The notes under the pieces were generated by a model. That model did no database searches. It was not told where the DNA came from and saw only the letters and a program-made list of their open reading frames with translations. Below are positions 1 to 8,979 of a DNA stretch of 64,000 bases, one piece after another. The stretch lies in the NCBI GenBank assembly GCA_963830385.1, contig CAWHMD010000002.1, positions 1,178,001 through 1,242,000 on the forward strand. Reading direction: 5' to 3'. The translations under genes and the position numbers were made by a program. How positions within the stretch are numbered: position 1 is the first letter of the stretch; each line of letters starts with the position of its first letter. The DNA is from Bog-532 sp963830385. GTDB taxonomy: Bacteria; Actinomycetota; Actinomycetes; Streptosporangiales; Streptosporangiaceae.

Positions 1-2
1 GG

Positions 3-338
3 CCCCCGCGCCCGGTCACGCTGAACGGCCTGGCCTGGGGGCTCGACCTCCCGGTCTCGGTCATTCGGTCCGCCGCCGCGGCGTCCACCGGACTGCACTA
101 CTACGACGACGAACCGGACAACGACGGTGACCCGGGTGCGGGCCGCCCGGGCGGCTCAGGCAGCGCGGGCAGTTCGGGCAGCGCGGGCAGTTCGGGCAGC
201 GCGGGACCGATGAGTGATCCGGAGCGGGAGCTCCTGATCGCCAGCATCGACGAGCTGACCGCCGAGGACCGGCGGCACGTCGCCGCGCTGGTGCAGTCGC
301 TGCGCAAGAAGGCGGGCGGGGAGCGCCCCGGCCGTTGA
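3..338 (+). CDS. C-terminal part of an XRE-family regulator (5' truncated by window)
   Basis: An open frame enters from the left edge and ends at TGA 336-338, giving 111 visible residues. The segment TLNGLAWGLDLPVSVIRSAA resembles the region that follows the HTH in long actinobacterial XRE/Cro-type regulators. The end (ERELLIASIDELTAEDRRHV) is a charged helical tail of the kind found at the C-terminus of such proteins. Between them lies a low-complexity Gly/Ser/Ala linker with a GSAGSS unit repeated three times. The HTH itself is outside the window, so the family call rests on the tail only. The gene converges on the LysM gene, 15 bp away. Confidence 0.55.
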   Translation, partial: PPRPVTLNGLAWGLDLPVSVIRSAAAASTGLHYYDDEPDNDGDPGAGRPGGSGSAGSSGSAGSSGSAGPMSDPERELLIASIDELTAEDRRHVAALVQSLRKKAGGERPGR

Positions 339-353
339 CCATGACACGCCTCC

Positions 354-1562
354 CTACTGGTTCATCGGCCAGTTGGCGGACACGCCGAGCTGCTCGGCCA
401 GCTTGCCGTAGTGCCCCTCCGGCAGGACCAGGCGGGCGACGCGCAGGATGTCGGCGGGGTCCTCGCCGGGCGGGCGCAGCACGCAGATGGTGTCGTCCCG
501 CTTGCTGCGGGTCACGACGACGCGGTCGTGGTCGGCCATGACGATGCGGGCCGGCTCGATACGGCCCTCTTGCGCGGGAACAGGCATGACGGGAATCTCC
601 GGGAGAGAACGTTCCTGATGAAGGCTGGTCGGGTCGGCCTGGGGGGCCCGGGGGGCCTGGGGGGCCTGGGGGGCCTGGTGCGGCACTGGTGCGGAGGCGG
701 CGCCGCGACGGCGGCGGCGTCGCCGGGCCAGTAGCAGCGGTTCGGCCGCGAAAACGAGCACGACGAGCAGGCCGATCGCCAGCAGCACGGTCTTCAGCCA
801 GGACGGCATGCCCGAGCTGGCGTGCGGCTTTGTGTGGTGCGCGGCGGGCGGGGAGGACGGCGCCGGGCTCGTGGGGGCGGTACCGCTGGGGGCGGTAGTG
901 CCGGGAGCGCTGGGGCCCGGGTTGCCGGGCGCTGAACCACTGGCCGGCGAGGTCGCCGGGCTGGGGATGGTCAGCCGGATCCCTGCGGCCAGCGCATCGG
1001 GGTTGGCCCCGACGGCGGCCCGGTTGGCCGCGTACAGGCTCGGCCAGCCGCCGCGGACACCGAACCGGGCCGCGATGGCGGAGAGCGTGTCCCCGGCCGC
1101 CACCGTGTACCGGACCGGAGCGGCCGGGCCGGGCAGGTGCAGGTGCAGGCCCACGCCGAGGGTGTCGGGGTCGGGACCGATGGCCGCCCGGTTGGCCGCG
1201 TACAAGGCGGGCCAGCCGCCGCGGACGCCGAAGCGGGCCGCGATGACGGACAGGTTGTCGCCGCGCTGGACGACGTAGCTGCGAGCCGGGCTGGCCGGGG
1301 CCGCGCTGGCGGCCCGGGTGGCCCGGGTGGTTTGGACGTTCTGGGCGTTCTGGGCGTTCTGGGCGGGCGAAGCCGCCGTGATCGATGTCAGTGCCGCGGG
1401 CACCGGCGCGGCGGCCGGGTGGGCACTGGTGGAGCTGACGCTCTTCGTGCGGGTACTGACCTGAACCGGATGAACGGGTCTGCCCAGACCGGCGAGGAGC
1501 ACGCCGGCCGACAGGATGGTCCAGGCGAGCACAACGCACGCGGGCTTGAACCACGCATGCAT
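354..1562 (-). CDS. LysM peptidoglycan-binding membrane protein
   Basis: 402 residues. An N-terminal hydrophobic segment (residues 8-27) acts as signal or anchor. A Ser/Ala/Asn-rich stretch follows, including repeated NAQ units near 69-76. Two LysM modules (about 96-143 and 152-200) are near duplicates and share YxVxxGDxLSxIAARFGVRGGWP. A Pro/Ser/Thr linker, a second membrane span (255-278) followed by a run of arginines, and a C-terminal domain (about 335-402) of unknown function complete it. LysM modules bind GlcNAc chains of peptidoglycan, so the protein probably tethers membrane to wall with its C-terminus in the cytoplasm. It lies 88 bp downstream of the repeat-protein gene on the same strand, and its ribosome site (GGAAGG) lies in the arm of a long inverted repeat. 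Confidence 0.8.
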   Translation of the reverse strand: MHAWFKPACVVLAWTILSAGVLLAGLGRPVHPVQVSTRTKSVSSTSAHPAAAPVPAALTSITAASPAQNAQNAQNVQTTRATRAASAAPASPARSYVVQRGDNLSVIAARFGVRGGWPALYAANRAAIGPDPDTLGVGLHLHLPGPAAPVRYTVAAGDTLSAIAARFGVRGGWPSLYAANRAAVGANPDALAAGIRLTIPSPATSPASGSAPGNPGPSAPGTTAPSGTAPTSPAPSSPPAAHHTKPHASSGMPSWLKTVLLAIGLLVVLVFAAEPLLLARRRRRRRGAASAPVPHQAPQAPQAPRAPQADPTSLHQERSLPEIPVMPVPAQEGRIEPARIVMADHDRVVVTRSKRDDTICVLRPPGEDPADILRVARLVLPEGHYGKLAEQLGVSANWPMNQ

Positions 1563-1568
1563 GGTGCT

Positions 1569-1650
1569 GTCACTTTCCTTCCAGGGAGATCAGCGCCGGG
1601 CGTCACGGGCCGGGCGCCGTCAGGGACAAACGGCTGGAAAGGAAAGTGAC
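1569..1650 (-). promoter_or_regulatory. Imperfect 16-bp inverted repeat spanning an intercistronic gap
   Basis: GTCACTTTCCTTCCAG (1569-1584) and CTGGAAAGGAAAGTGAC (1634-1650) are inverted copies that differ by one inserted base. On the minus strand the structure starts directly after the TAA of the repeat-protein gene. Its second arm contains the GGAAGGAAAG that lies upstream of the LysM start at 1562. It could be an intercistronic terminator/attenuator or a stem hiding the ribosome site. The loop is 49 nt, so folding is uncertain. Confidence 0.5.
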
Positions 1651-4600
1651 TTACGCGGGGGGGACCTCCGGCAGGGACGATCGCCAGACGGCCTTGGCGC
1701 CCTCGATGCGGACGCGTCGCACCACGATCAGGGTGCGGTGGGTGATCCGGTCCATAGCGGTACGGCCGGAGAGCGGGTGGCCGCCACCGCCGCCGCTACC
1801 GGTCGCGCTGCCGCCGGTCCCGCCGTTGCCGCCGGCACCGCCGGTGGCGCCCCCAACTGGGCTGGCGACCGGGATGCGAGGCAGCGCCGGTGACGGCGAG
1901 GGCGACATCGGCACGGTGGCGGTGGATACGGTCACGGTCACGCGGGCGGCGGACGAGCCGATGGCGGGGACCGTGGCTGCGGTGGCTGCAGTGGCTGCGG
2001 TGGCTGCGGTGGCTGCGGTGGCAGCTGCGGCGGGCGTGGCCTGACGGAGCGTGGTGGCCGTCGCGGCCGTCGCGCTGGACGAGGTGGCGGCTGGCGTGGC
2101 AGCGGCGGGCGCGGCGGCGGCGGGCGTGGCGGCGGCGGGCGTGGCGGCGGCGGGCGTGGCGGCGGCGGGCGTGGCGGCGGAGACGAGCGGCGACGTCGCG
2201 GTGACGGAGGTCAGAGCGCTGGTCACCGGGGCCAGTGAGGCGGTCACGGGGGTGAGGGTGCTGGTCACCGGAGCGAGCGCGCCGGTCACGGGGGCCAGAG
2301 CATCAGTCACGGGGGCCAGGGCGCCGATGACCGGGCTGAGCGTGGCGGTCACCGTGGACAGGACCGGCGCCAGGCTGGAGGTCACCGGGGCCAGGCTGCC
2401 GGTCACGGTCGAGAGCACCGGCGCGAGGCTGCCGGTCACCGGGGCCACCGCCTGGGTGACCGACGACAGCACGGGGGCGAGCGAACTGGTGACCGGGACC
2501 AGCGTCTGCGTCAGCGGGGCGACCGTTTCGGTCACCGTGGTGAGCACCGGCTCGAGTGCGCCGGTCACCGGGGCCAGGCTCCCGGTCACCGTGGCCAGCG
2601 TCGGCGCCAGCGCGCCAGTTACCGGGGCCACGCTCGCGGTCACGGTAGCCAGCGTCGGCGCCAGCGCGCCGGTCACGGGGGCCACCGTCCCGGTCACCGT
2701 GGCCAGCGTCGGCGCCAGCGCGCCGGTAACCGGGGCCAGGCTCCCGGTCACCGTGGCCAGCGTCGGCACCAGCGCGCCGGTCACGGGGGCCACCGTCCCG
2801 GTCACCGTGGTCAACGTCGGCGCCAGCGCGCCGGTAACCGGGGCCAGGCTCCCGGTCACCGTGGCCAGCGTCGGCGCCAGCGCGCCGGTCACGGGGGCCA
2901 CCGTCCCGGTGACGGTCGTAAGCACCGGCGCCAGCGCGCCGGTCACGGGGGCCACCGTCCCGGTCACCGTGGCCAGCGTCGGCGCCAGCGCGCCGGTCAC
3001 GGGGGCCACCGTCCCGGTGACGGTGGTAAGCACCGGCGCCAGCGCGCCGGTCACGGGGGCCACCGTCCCGGTCACCGTGGTCAACGTCGGCGCCAGCGCG
3101 CCGGTAACCGGGGCCAGGCTCCCGGTCACCGTGGCCAGCGTCGGCGCCAGCGCGCCGGTCACGGGGGCCACCGTCCCGGTCACCGTGGCCAACGTCGGCG
3201 CCAGCGCGCCGGTAACCGGGGCCAGGCTCCCGGTCACCGTGGCCAGCGTCGGGGCCAGCGCGCCGGTCACGGGGGCCACCGTCCCGGTGACGGTCGTAAG
3301 CACCGGCGCCAGCGCGCCGGTCACGGGGGCCACCGTCCCGGTCACCGTGGCCAACGTCGGCGCCAGCGCGCCGGTAACCGGGGCCAGGCTCCCGGTCACC
3401 GTGGCCAGCGTCGGGGCCAGCGCGCCGGTCACGGGGGCCACCGTCCCGGTGACGGTCGTAAGCACCGGCGCCAGGGTCGCGGTCACCGGGGTCGCGGCCG
3501 CCGTCACGGGGGCCAGCACCGGAGCCAGCGTTCCGGTCACCGGGGCCAGGGTCGCGGTCACGGGGGCGAGTGTCCCGGTCGCGGCCGACACCACCGGAGC
3601 CACCGTGGTGGTCACCGCCGCGACGGCCGGTGCCACGCTGCGGGTAACCGGCGCGACCGCGCCGGTGACTGACGACAGCACCGGGGCCGCCGTCCTCGTC
3701 ACCGAGCCGAGCGTCTGGGTCACCGGCGCCAGGACGCCGGAGGCGGCACCGGCGACGCCGGAGGCGGCACTGGCTGCCGAGGAGGCGGGGCCGGTTGCGG
3801 CGGTCGCCGGGGCACTGACGGTGCTGACGGCCGGTGCCACCGCGGAGGTGATCGGGGCGGCGGCGGTCACCGGGGCGACGGTGGCCGGGCCGGCGGGAGC
3901 GACCGGAGCGACCAGGCTGGCGGAAGCGACCGGGATGGTCAGGCTGGCGGCAGCGGCGGGAGCGGTCGGGGTCGCCGGGGCCGAGGAGACCGGCCGCGCG
4001 ACGGCGGTCACGGTCGAGGCGCCGAGCGAGCCGACGGCTTGGAGCGCGCTGCCGGAGTCGGGGGTGGTCGGGGCCGGGGCGCTCTGCGGAGCGGCCGGGC
4101 CGGAGGCCAGGGTCGCGGGAGCGGTGACCGTCGCGTCGTGAGTGGACGCTGAGCCGACGGCCTGGACCGCGGAGCCCGCGGCCCGGGTCACGCTGGACGG
4201 CGCCGAGGCGAGCAACCCCACCGGGGACGACGGAGTGGTCGCACCGGAGCCGGACGCAGCCCCGGCGGAGTGGCCCGTGGGAGCCGAGACGGCCGACGGG
4301 GCGGCCACGGCCGAGACGGCCGACTTGGCCGCGCTCGCCACCGACGACACCGGGTTGGCGGGAGCGGAGCTGGCCGTCGCCGGACCGGCCTGGGAACCGC
4401 CGGATGGCGCCGGGGCCGGGGCCGGCTGGGAGTCAGCGGACCGAGATGCGGGCGTCGACGCCGGAGCCGAGCCGGCCGACGGGGCGGCCACGGCCGAGAC
4501 GGCCGACCTGGCCGCGCTCGCCACCGAGGACACCGGGCTGGTCGGAGCAGAGCTGGCCGGGTCGGCACTGGCGGAGGCCGGAGCGGAGCTGACCGGCGCG

Positions 4601-5349
4601 GCACTGGCGGAGGCCGGAGCGGCCTGGGACTGGACAGACGGCGCCGGAGCCGAGCGGGCCACGCTCGCCGCCGACGATGCCGGATTGGCCGGACCGGAGC
4701 TGGCCGGGGCGGAGCTGGCGGTCGCCGGGCCGGCCTGGGAACCGCCGGACGGGGCCGGGGCCGGCTGGGAGTCAGCGGACCGAGAGACGGGCGTCGACGC
4801 CGGAGCCGAGCCGGCCGACGGGGCGGCCACGGCCGAGACGGTCGGGTTGGCCGCGCTCGCCACCGACGACACCGGGTTGGCCGGGACGGAGGGGCTGGCC
4901 GGGGCGGAGCCGCTGACCGAAGGCGAGCCACCGGCCGAGCTCGAGCTACCCGTCGAACCCGAGCTACCCGTCGAACCCGAGCCACTCGTCGAAGCCGAGT
5001 GATCCGTGGAGCCCGAGCCGGCCGCCGGAGTCGAACCGCCGGCCGAGTCCACGGCCGGCTGAGCGCTGGCCGGCTGGGAGGCCGTCGCGCCGCTGGAGCT
5101 GGACGAACCACCCGAGGAGCCGTGCGAGCCACCCGAGGCTACGGAGCTGACCTGGGAAGATACGCCCGATGCGGCACCCGTGGCGGTCGACCCGGCGGAC
5201 TGCAGGGCGCTCGCCGGACCGGAGGCGCCCGGCGTGGTGTCCGCGTGCGCCTGGCGCGAGAACAGCACCAGCAGGACAAGAATTCCGGCAGCCAGCAACC
5301 CGGCTTGCACCGCTCGGCGAGCGATAGTGCACACGGTTGCGCGGGCCAC
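1651..5349 (-). CDS. Secreted giant Ala/Pro/Thr/Val repeat protein
   Basis: 1,232 residues starting at GTG 5349, with GGGAG 7 nt upstream. Residues 1-36 form a signal peptide (basic start, LLAAGILVLLVLF core, AHA cleavage motif). Residues 38-470 are Ser/Pro/Ala-rich and contain an internal copy of a ~58-residue block (SSVASAA...ATASSAPA). Residues ~620-940 carry 17 tandem copies of an 18-residue unit, APVTGALAPTLATVTGTV with small variations. An AAATP pentapeptide run and short AAT repeats follow, then a basic 45-residue tail that resembles no anchor motif I know. There is no LPXTG sequence. The function is unknown; a wall-spanning stalk, matrix protein or adhesin is inferred from composition. 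The opposite strand is also open over 2051-4141, but only the minus frame has a signal peptide and ribosome site. Confidence 0.75.
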   Translation of the reverse strand: MARATVCTIARRAVQAGLLAAGILVLLVLFSRQAHADTTPGASGPASALQSAGSTATGAASGVSSQVSSVASGGSHGSSGGSSSSSGATASQPASAQPAVDSAGGSTPAAGSGSTDHSASTSGSGSTGSSGSTGSSSSAGGSPSVSGSAPASPSVPANPVSSVASAANPTVSAVAAPSAGSAPASTPVSRSADSQPAPAPSGGSQAGPATASSAPASSGPANPASSAASVARSAPAPSVQSQAAPASASAAPVSSAPASASADPASSAPTSPVSSVASAARSAVSAVAAPSAGSAPASTPASRSADSQPAPAPAPSGGSQAGPATASSAPANPVSSVASAAKSAVSAVAAPSAVSAPTGHSAGAASGSGATTPSSPVGLLASAPSSVTRAAGSAVQAVGSASTHDATVTAPATLASGPAAPQSAPAPTTPDSGSALQAVGSLGASTVTAVARPVSSAPATPTAPAAAASLTIPVASASLVAPVAPAGPATVAPVTAAAPITSAVAPAVSTVSAPATAATGPASSAASAASGVAGAASGVLAPVTQTLGSVTRTAAPVLSSVTGAVAPVTRSVAPAVAAVTTTVAPVVSAATGTLAPVTATLAPVTGTLAPVLAPVTAAATPVTATLAPVLTTVTGTVAPVTGALAPTLATVTGSLAPVTGALAPTLATVTGTVAPVTGALAPVLTTVTGTVAPVTGALAPTLATVTGSLAPVTGALAPTLATVTGTVAPVTGALAPTLATVTGSLAPVTGALAPTLTTVTGTVAPVTGALAPVLTTVTGTVAPVTGALAPTLATVTGTVAPVTGALAPVLTTVTGTVAPVTGALAPTLATVTGSLAPVTGALAPTLTTVTGTVAPVTGALVPTLATVTGSLAPVTGALAPTLATVTGTVAPVTGALAPTLATVTASVAPVTGALAPTLATVTGSLAPVTGALEPVLTTVTETVAPLTQTLVPVTSSLAPVLSSVTQAVAPVTGSLAPVLSTVTGSLAPVTSSLAPVLSTVTATLSPVIGALAPVTDALAPVTGALAPVTSTLTPVTASLAPVTSALTSVTATSPLVSAATPAAATPAAATPAAATPAAAAPAAATPAATSSSATAATATTLRQATPAAAATAATAATAATAATAATVPAIGSSAARVTVTVSTATVPMSPSPSPALPRIPVASPVGGATGGAGGNGGTGGSATGSGGGGGHPLSGRTAMDRITHRTLIVVRRVRIEGAKAVWRSSLPEVPPA
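2536..3480 (-). repeat. 54-bp tandem repeat array, ~17 copies
   Basis: Near-identical 54-bp units, such as GGTCACGGGGGCCACCGTCC followed by a block ending GTCGGCGCCAGCGC, repeat head to tail within the surface-protein gene. Two or three unit types (encoding TGSLAPVTGALAPTLATV, TGTVAPVTGALAPVLTTV and TGTVAPVTGALAPTLATV) alternate, which suggests expansion by unequal exchange. The period is a multiple of three, so copy-number changes keep the reading frame. Confidence 0.9.
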
Positions 5350-5355
5350 CAGGTG

Positions 5356-5371
5356 CTCCCAACGGTGGGAG
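5356..5371 (-). promoter_or_regulatory. Hairpin containing the Shine-Dalgarno sequence of the repeat-protein gene
   Basis: CTCCCA-ACGG-TGGGAG on the + strand forms a perfect 6-bp stem. On the minus strand the arm TTGGGAG contains the GGGAG placed 7 nt before the GTG start at 5349. Pairing would mask the ribosome site, a simple layout for translational control. Confidence 0.5.
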
Positions 5372-5579
5372 TCGCTTGTCTACGCTACCTTTCACCAGGG
5401 TTCGACCCTTTACACCAGCATTCGGCGCATTTATCAGGCAATCTTCAGAAGTGAAACGCTGATTGAACGATAAACCAGCTGATAATTCCCCAACCGGCGG
5501 AGATGTGAGTGATCTCGACGGAAGCAGCTGGGGCCGCTACTGTCGTTTTGTTACTGATGCGTAGGCTCAGGGGGCCGCA

Positions 5580-7139
5580 GTGAGCGAGCACGTCGATGTG
5601 CTGATCGTGGGAGCAGGGCTGTCCGGGATCGGAGCCGCCTACCACCTGCAGCGGGCGTTCCCGGGACGGACGTACGCCATCCTCGAGGCCCGCGACACCA
5701 TCGGGGGCACCTGGGACCTGTTCCGCTATCCGGGCGTCCGGTCCGACTCGGACATGCAGACGCTGGGGTACCGGTTCCGGCCGTGGACCGGGGCCAAGGC
5801 CATCGCCGACGGGCCCTCGATCCTGCAGTACGTCCGTGACACGGCGGCCGAGGCGGGCATCACCGACCACATCCGGTACGGGTACCGGGTGACCGGGGCG
5901 TCCTGGTCCAGCGCCGATGCCCGCTGGACGGTCCAGGCCCAGACCGCCTCCGCTAACGGCAATGACGCCAGCACCGAGACCTTCACCTGCAACTTCCTGC
6001 TGACGTGCACCGGCTACTACCGCTACGACCGCGGCTACCAAGCTGACCTGCCGGGGATCGAGAACTTCGGCGGCCAGACAGTGCACCCGCAGCAGTGGCC
6101 GGAGGACCTGGACTACGCGGGCAAGCGGGTGGCGGTGATCGGCAGCGGCGCGACCGCGGTGACGATCGTGCCGGCCATGGCCGAGACCGCGGCCCACGTG
6201 ACGATGGTGCAGCGCTCCCCCACCTACATCATCAGCCTGCCGACCGAAGACCCCATCGACGCCAAGCTGCGCGGGCTGATCGGGGCGCGCCGGGCCTACC
6301 CGATCACCCGCTGGAAGAACGTCATCGTCACCACCGCGATCTACCAGCTCAGCCAGCGGCGGCCGGAGATGATGCGGCGCTGGATCCGCGGCATGACGGT
6401 CAAGCAGCTGCCGTTCGGCTACGACGTCGACACCCACTTCAAGCCCGCGTACGGGCCGTGGGACCAGCGGCTGTGCCTGGTGCCGGACGGCGACCTGTTC
6501 CGGGCCATCCGGCACGACCGGGCCTCGGTGGTGACCGGCCGGATCGAGACGTTCACTGAGCACGGGCTGCGGATGGAGTCCGGCGAGGAGGTCGAGGCCG
6601 ACATCGTGGTCACCGCGACCGGCCTGCAGCTGCTGGTGCTGGGCGGAGTCCAGCTGACGGTGGACGGCGAGGATGTCCGGCTGCCGGAAACCATGGCCTA
6701 CAAGGCGACGATGCTGAGCGGGGTGCCGAACTTCGCGCTCACCATCGGCTACACCAACGCCTCCTGGACGCTCAAGGCCGACCTGGTCAGCGAGTTCGTC
6801 TGCCGGCTGCTGCGGTACATGGACCGGCACGGCTACGACACCGTCGTGCCGGTCAACGACGACCCGCGGGTGACCGAACGGCCGCTGCTCGACTTCGCGG
6901 CGGGCTACATCCTGCGCTCCATGCACGAGTTCCCCAAGTCCGGCTCCCGGACCCCGTGGCGGCTGGGCATGAGCTACGTCAACGACCTGCTGATGCTCCG
7001 GCACGGCCGGATCGGCGACGGCGTGCTGAGGTTCTCCCGGCGCGGGGCCGACGTGACGGCCGGGAAACGCGGGAACGGCCTGACGAGTGGGAAGCGCGGG
7101 AACGGGCTGGCGGGCAGGAAGCGCACGCTCGTACGGTAA
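5580..7139 (+). CDS. FAD-dependent Baeyer-Villiger monooxygenase, EthA-like
   Basis: 519 residues from GTG 5580. The N-terminal FAD Rossmann motif GAGLSG is at 11-16. The Baeyer-Villiger fingerprint FxGxxxHxxxWP is complete as FGGQTVHPQQWP (163-174). The NADPH Rossmann motif GSGATA (188-193) follows. The overall order and the segment GTWDLFRYPGVRSDSDMQTLGY match the EthA/MymA branch of mycobacterial and actinobacterial BVMOs, which insert oxygen next to ketone carbonyls and oxidise thioamides. The length is usual for the family (about 490-520); the last 20 residues contain a short NGL repeat. It is followed 4 bp later by a quinone oxidoreductase, so the two are probably co-transcribed. The native substrate cannot be read from sequence. 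Confidence 0.88.
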   Translation: MSEHVDVLIVGAGLSGIGAAYHLQRAFPGRTYAILEARDTIGGTWDLFRYPGVRSDSDMQTLGYRFRPWTGAKAIADGPSILQYVRDTAAEAGITDHIRYGYRVTGASWSSADARWTVQAQTASANGNDASTETFTCNFLLTCTGYYRYDRGYQADLPGIENFGGQTVHPQQWPEDLDYAGKRVAVIGSGATAVTIVPAMAETAAHVTMVQRSPTYIISLPTEDPIDAKLRGLIGARRAYPITRWKNVIVTTAIYQLSQRRPEMMRRWIRGMTVKQLPFGYDVDTHFKPAYGPWDQRLCLVPDGDLFRAIRHDRASVVTGRIETFTEHGLRMESGEEVEADIVVTATGLQLLVLGGVQLTVDGEDVRLPETMAYKATMLSGVPNFALTIGYTNASWTLKADLVSEFVCRLLRYMDRHGYDTVVPVNDDPRVTERPLLDFAAGYILRSMHEFPKSGSRTPWRLGMSYVNDLLMLRHGRIGDGVLRFSRRGADVTAGKRGNGLTSGKRGNGLAGRKRTLVR

Positions 7140-7143
7140 GACC

Positions 7144-8097
7144 ATGCTGGCGATCAGAGTGCACGAATTCGGCGGTCCCGACGTTCTGCAACTGGAAGAC
7201 GTGGCCCGGCCCGAACCGGGTCCGGAGGAGCTCCTGGTCCGGGTGATGGCCGCGGGCGTCGGCCCGTGGGACGTCTCGCTGCGGGCGGGCCGCCTGGGCG
7301 GGTCGCTCCCCTACATCCCCGGCGGCGAGTTCGCGGGCGTGGTCGAGGGCGGCACCGGCGCGTTCGCCGACTTCGACGACGGCACCCCGGTCTACGGCTA
7401 CGCCGGTTACCCCTCCCTGACCGGGTGTTACGCCCAGTACGTGACCTGCCCGGTGGAGCAGCTGGCGCCGATCCCGTCCGGGCTGAGCATGGCCGACGCG
7501 GGCGCCGTGCCGATCAACGCGCTGACCGCCGAGCAGGGGCTGACGGACCTGCTCAACGTCGGGCCGGGCGATCAGGTGCTGATCACCGCGGCCGCGGGCG
7601 GCCTCGGCCACCTGGCCGTGCAGATCGCCCGGGCGCTGGGCGCGGAGGTGGTGGCCACCGCCAGTCCCAAGGACCACGAGTTCGTGCACCATCTGGGCGC
7701 GGCGGTGGTCGTCGACCACAACCAGCCGGACTGGCCGGACCAGGTGCGGAAGGCGATCGACGGTGGCGCGGCCAAGGTGCTGGCGGTGGCCATCCCGACG
7801 CTGGCCGGGGCGGCCCGCACGGCCCGGGACGGTGCGGTGATCGCAACCCCGGTCACCAGCGGCGGCGACTACCCGGACCAGGACCGGGTGACCTGGCGGC
7901 AGTACAACGGGGAGCCGCGCGGCAGCCGGCTCGTCCGGCTGGGGCCCTGGTTCGACGACAGCACCGTGTCGCCCGAGGTGTCCTACTACTCCTGGCGGGA
8001 CGCGGCCGAGGCCCAGCGGGTGGTGGGCGAGGGCCACACCAGAGGCAAGATCTCCCTGGTCGTGGACGACGACCTGGCCGGCCGCCTGGACCTCTGA
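7144..8097 (+). CDS. NADPH:quinone oxidoreductase / zinc-independent MDR family
   Basis: 317 residues from ATG 7144. N-terminal GroES-like fold (MLAIRVHEFGGPDVLQLEDV...PGGEFAGVV) and a nucleotide-binding domain with AAAGGLGHLAVQIARALGAEVVATA. The cysteines and histidines of the catalytic and structural zinc sites of alcohol dehydrogenases are absent, as in the QOR branch of medium-chain reductases. Reactions of this branch are NADPH-dependent reduction of quinones or enones. It is 4 bp from the BVMO stop codon and probably in its operon. An in-frame start farther upstream (7087) lies inside the BVMO gene and is unlikely. Confidence 0.82.
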   Translation: MLAIRVHEFGGPDVLQLEDVARPEPGPEELLVRVMAAGVGPWDVSLRAGRLGGSLPYIPGGEFAGVVEGGTGAFADFDDGTPVYGYAGYPSLTGCYAQYVTCPVEQLAPIPSGLSMADAGAVPINALTAEQGLTDLLNVGPGDQVLITAAAGGLGHLAVQIARALGAEVVATASPKDHEFVHHLGAAVVVDHNQPDWPDQVRKAIDGGAAKVLAVAIPTLAGAARTARDGAVIATPVTSGGDYPDQDRVTWRQYNGEPRGSRLVRLGPWFDDSTVSPEVSYYSWRDAAEAQRVVGEGHTRGKISLVVDDDLAGRLDL

Positions 8098-8108
8098 GGG
8101 AGCTCCGG

Positions 8109-8900
8109 TCAGCCCATCCGGGCCCGCTCGGAGGTGCCGAACCGCTGGGCCGTCAGGTGCTTGATGCCACCCGGGAAGCCGCGGCTGGCGGCCAGGTGAG
8201 CACCGGTCAGCTCGCGCTGGGCCCGCGCGCTGCCGCCGAACGCGGCCACGCACCGCTCGGGCTCGGCGTTGGCCAGGGCCAGGATGGCCCCGGTGCAGCC
8301 GAGCAGCCCGGCCGCCATGACCAGCGCGGCCGAGCCGGTGTAGAGCCAGCCGTCCCACCGGTCCAGGGTGGCCAGCAGCCGGGTCATGTCCCCCGAGGAG
8401 TCCTTGCAGCCCTGTACGGGCAGCTTCTCCAGCACGTCGAGGGAGATGCCGGGCGGCGATATCCGCGGGAAGTGGTAGGCCAGCAGCGGGAGGTCGCCCG
8501 CCGCGTCGGCCACGGCCTGGTAGAAGGCGGCCGGGTCCTCGACGCCGCGCGGCGACCGGGCCAGCACCGCGTCGGCCCCGGCGGCGGCGGCGGCCCGGGT
8601 CAGGGTCTGGGCCTGCTCGGTGGTGGCGGCGCCGGTGCCCGCCACCAGCGGTACCCGGGGCACGGCCGCCCGCACCGCGGCGAACAGCCGGACCCGCTCG
8701 TCGTCGTCCAGGGCGTCGGCCTCGCCGGTGGTCCCGGCCACCACGATGGCCTGCAGGCCGGCGCTGGCCAGGGCCGCCGCGTGCGCGGCGGTGCCGCCGA
8801 AGTCGACCCGGCCGTCGTCGTCGAACAAGGTGATGAGGGCGGCGCCGACCCCGGTGAAGGGCGGCGAATCGCTGGTAGCAGGCATAACGCCATTATCCAC
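8109..8900 (-). CDS. Dihydrodipicolinate synthase / N-acetylneuraminate lyase family protein
   Basis: 263 residues from GTG 8900; ATG 8885 is an alternative start. A TIM-barrel class I aldolase. The AGTTGE loop (pyruvate carboxylate binding), the Tyr in LLAYHFP and the Schiff-base Lys in GCKDSSGD are all present. It is about 30 residues shorter than DapA (about 292) because the C-terminal helices are reduced, so it is more likely a catabolic or unspecialised pyruvate aldolase than the lysine-pathway enzyme. It converges on the quinone oxidoreductase and no lysine or sialic-acid genes are nearby. The substrate is unknown. Confidence 0.78.
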   Translation of the reverse strand: MDNGVMPATSDSPPFTGVGAALITLFDDDGRVDFGGTAAHAAALASAGLQAIVVAGTTGEADALDDDERVRLFAAVRAAVPRVPLVAGTGAATTEQAQTLTRAAAAAGADAVLARSPRGVEDPAAFYQAVADAAGDLPLLAYHFPRISPPGISLDVLEKLPVQGCKDSSGDMTRLLATLDRWDGWLYTGSAALVMAAGLLGCTGAILALANAEPERCVAAFGGSARAQRELTGAHLAASRGFPGGIKHLTAQRFGTSERARMG

Positions 8901-8979
8901 CGGCCTCTTAGGAGGGCCGGGGCGACCGGGCCGGGGCCCGGGGTACCGCCGACCGGGCCGGGGGTGCGGCCGACCGGGC

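Noticed and set aside
2536..3480. Regular repeats resembling a CRISPR array
   Set aside because: The 54-bp units are contiguous without unique spacers, are in frame within a coding gene, and no cas genes are present.
2051..4141. Long open frame on the + strand opposite the repeat-protein gene (about 700 codons)
   Set aside because: The 54-bp period is a multiple of three and lacks stops in several frames. This frame has no signal peptide or ribosome site, unlike the minus-strand gene.
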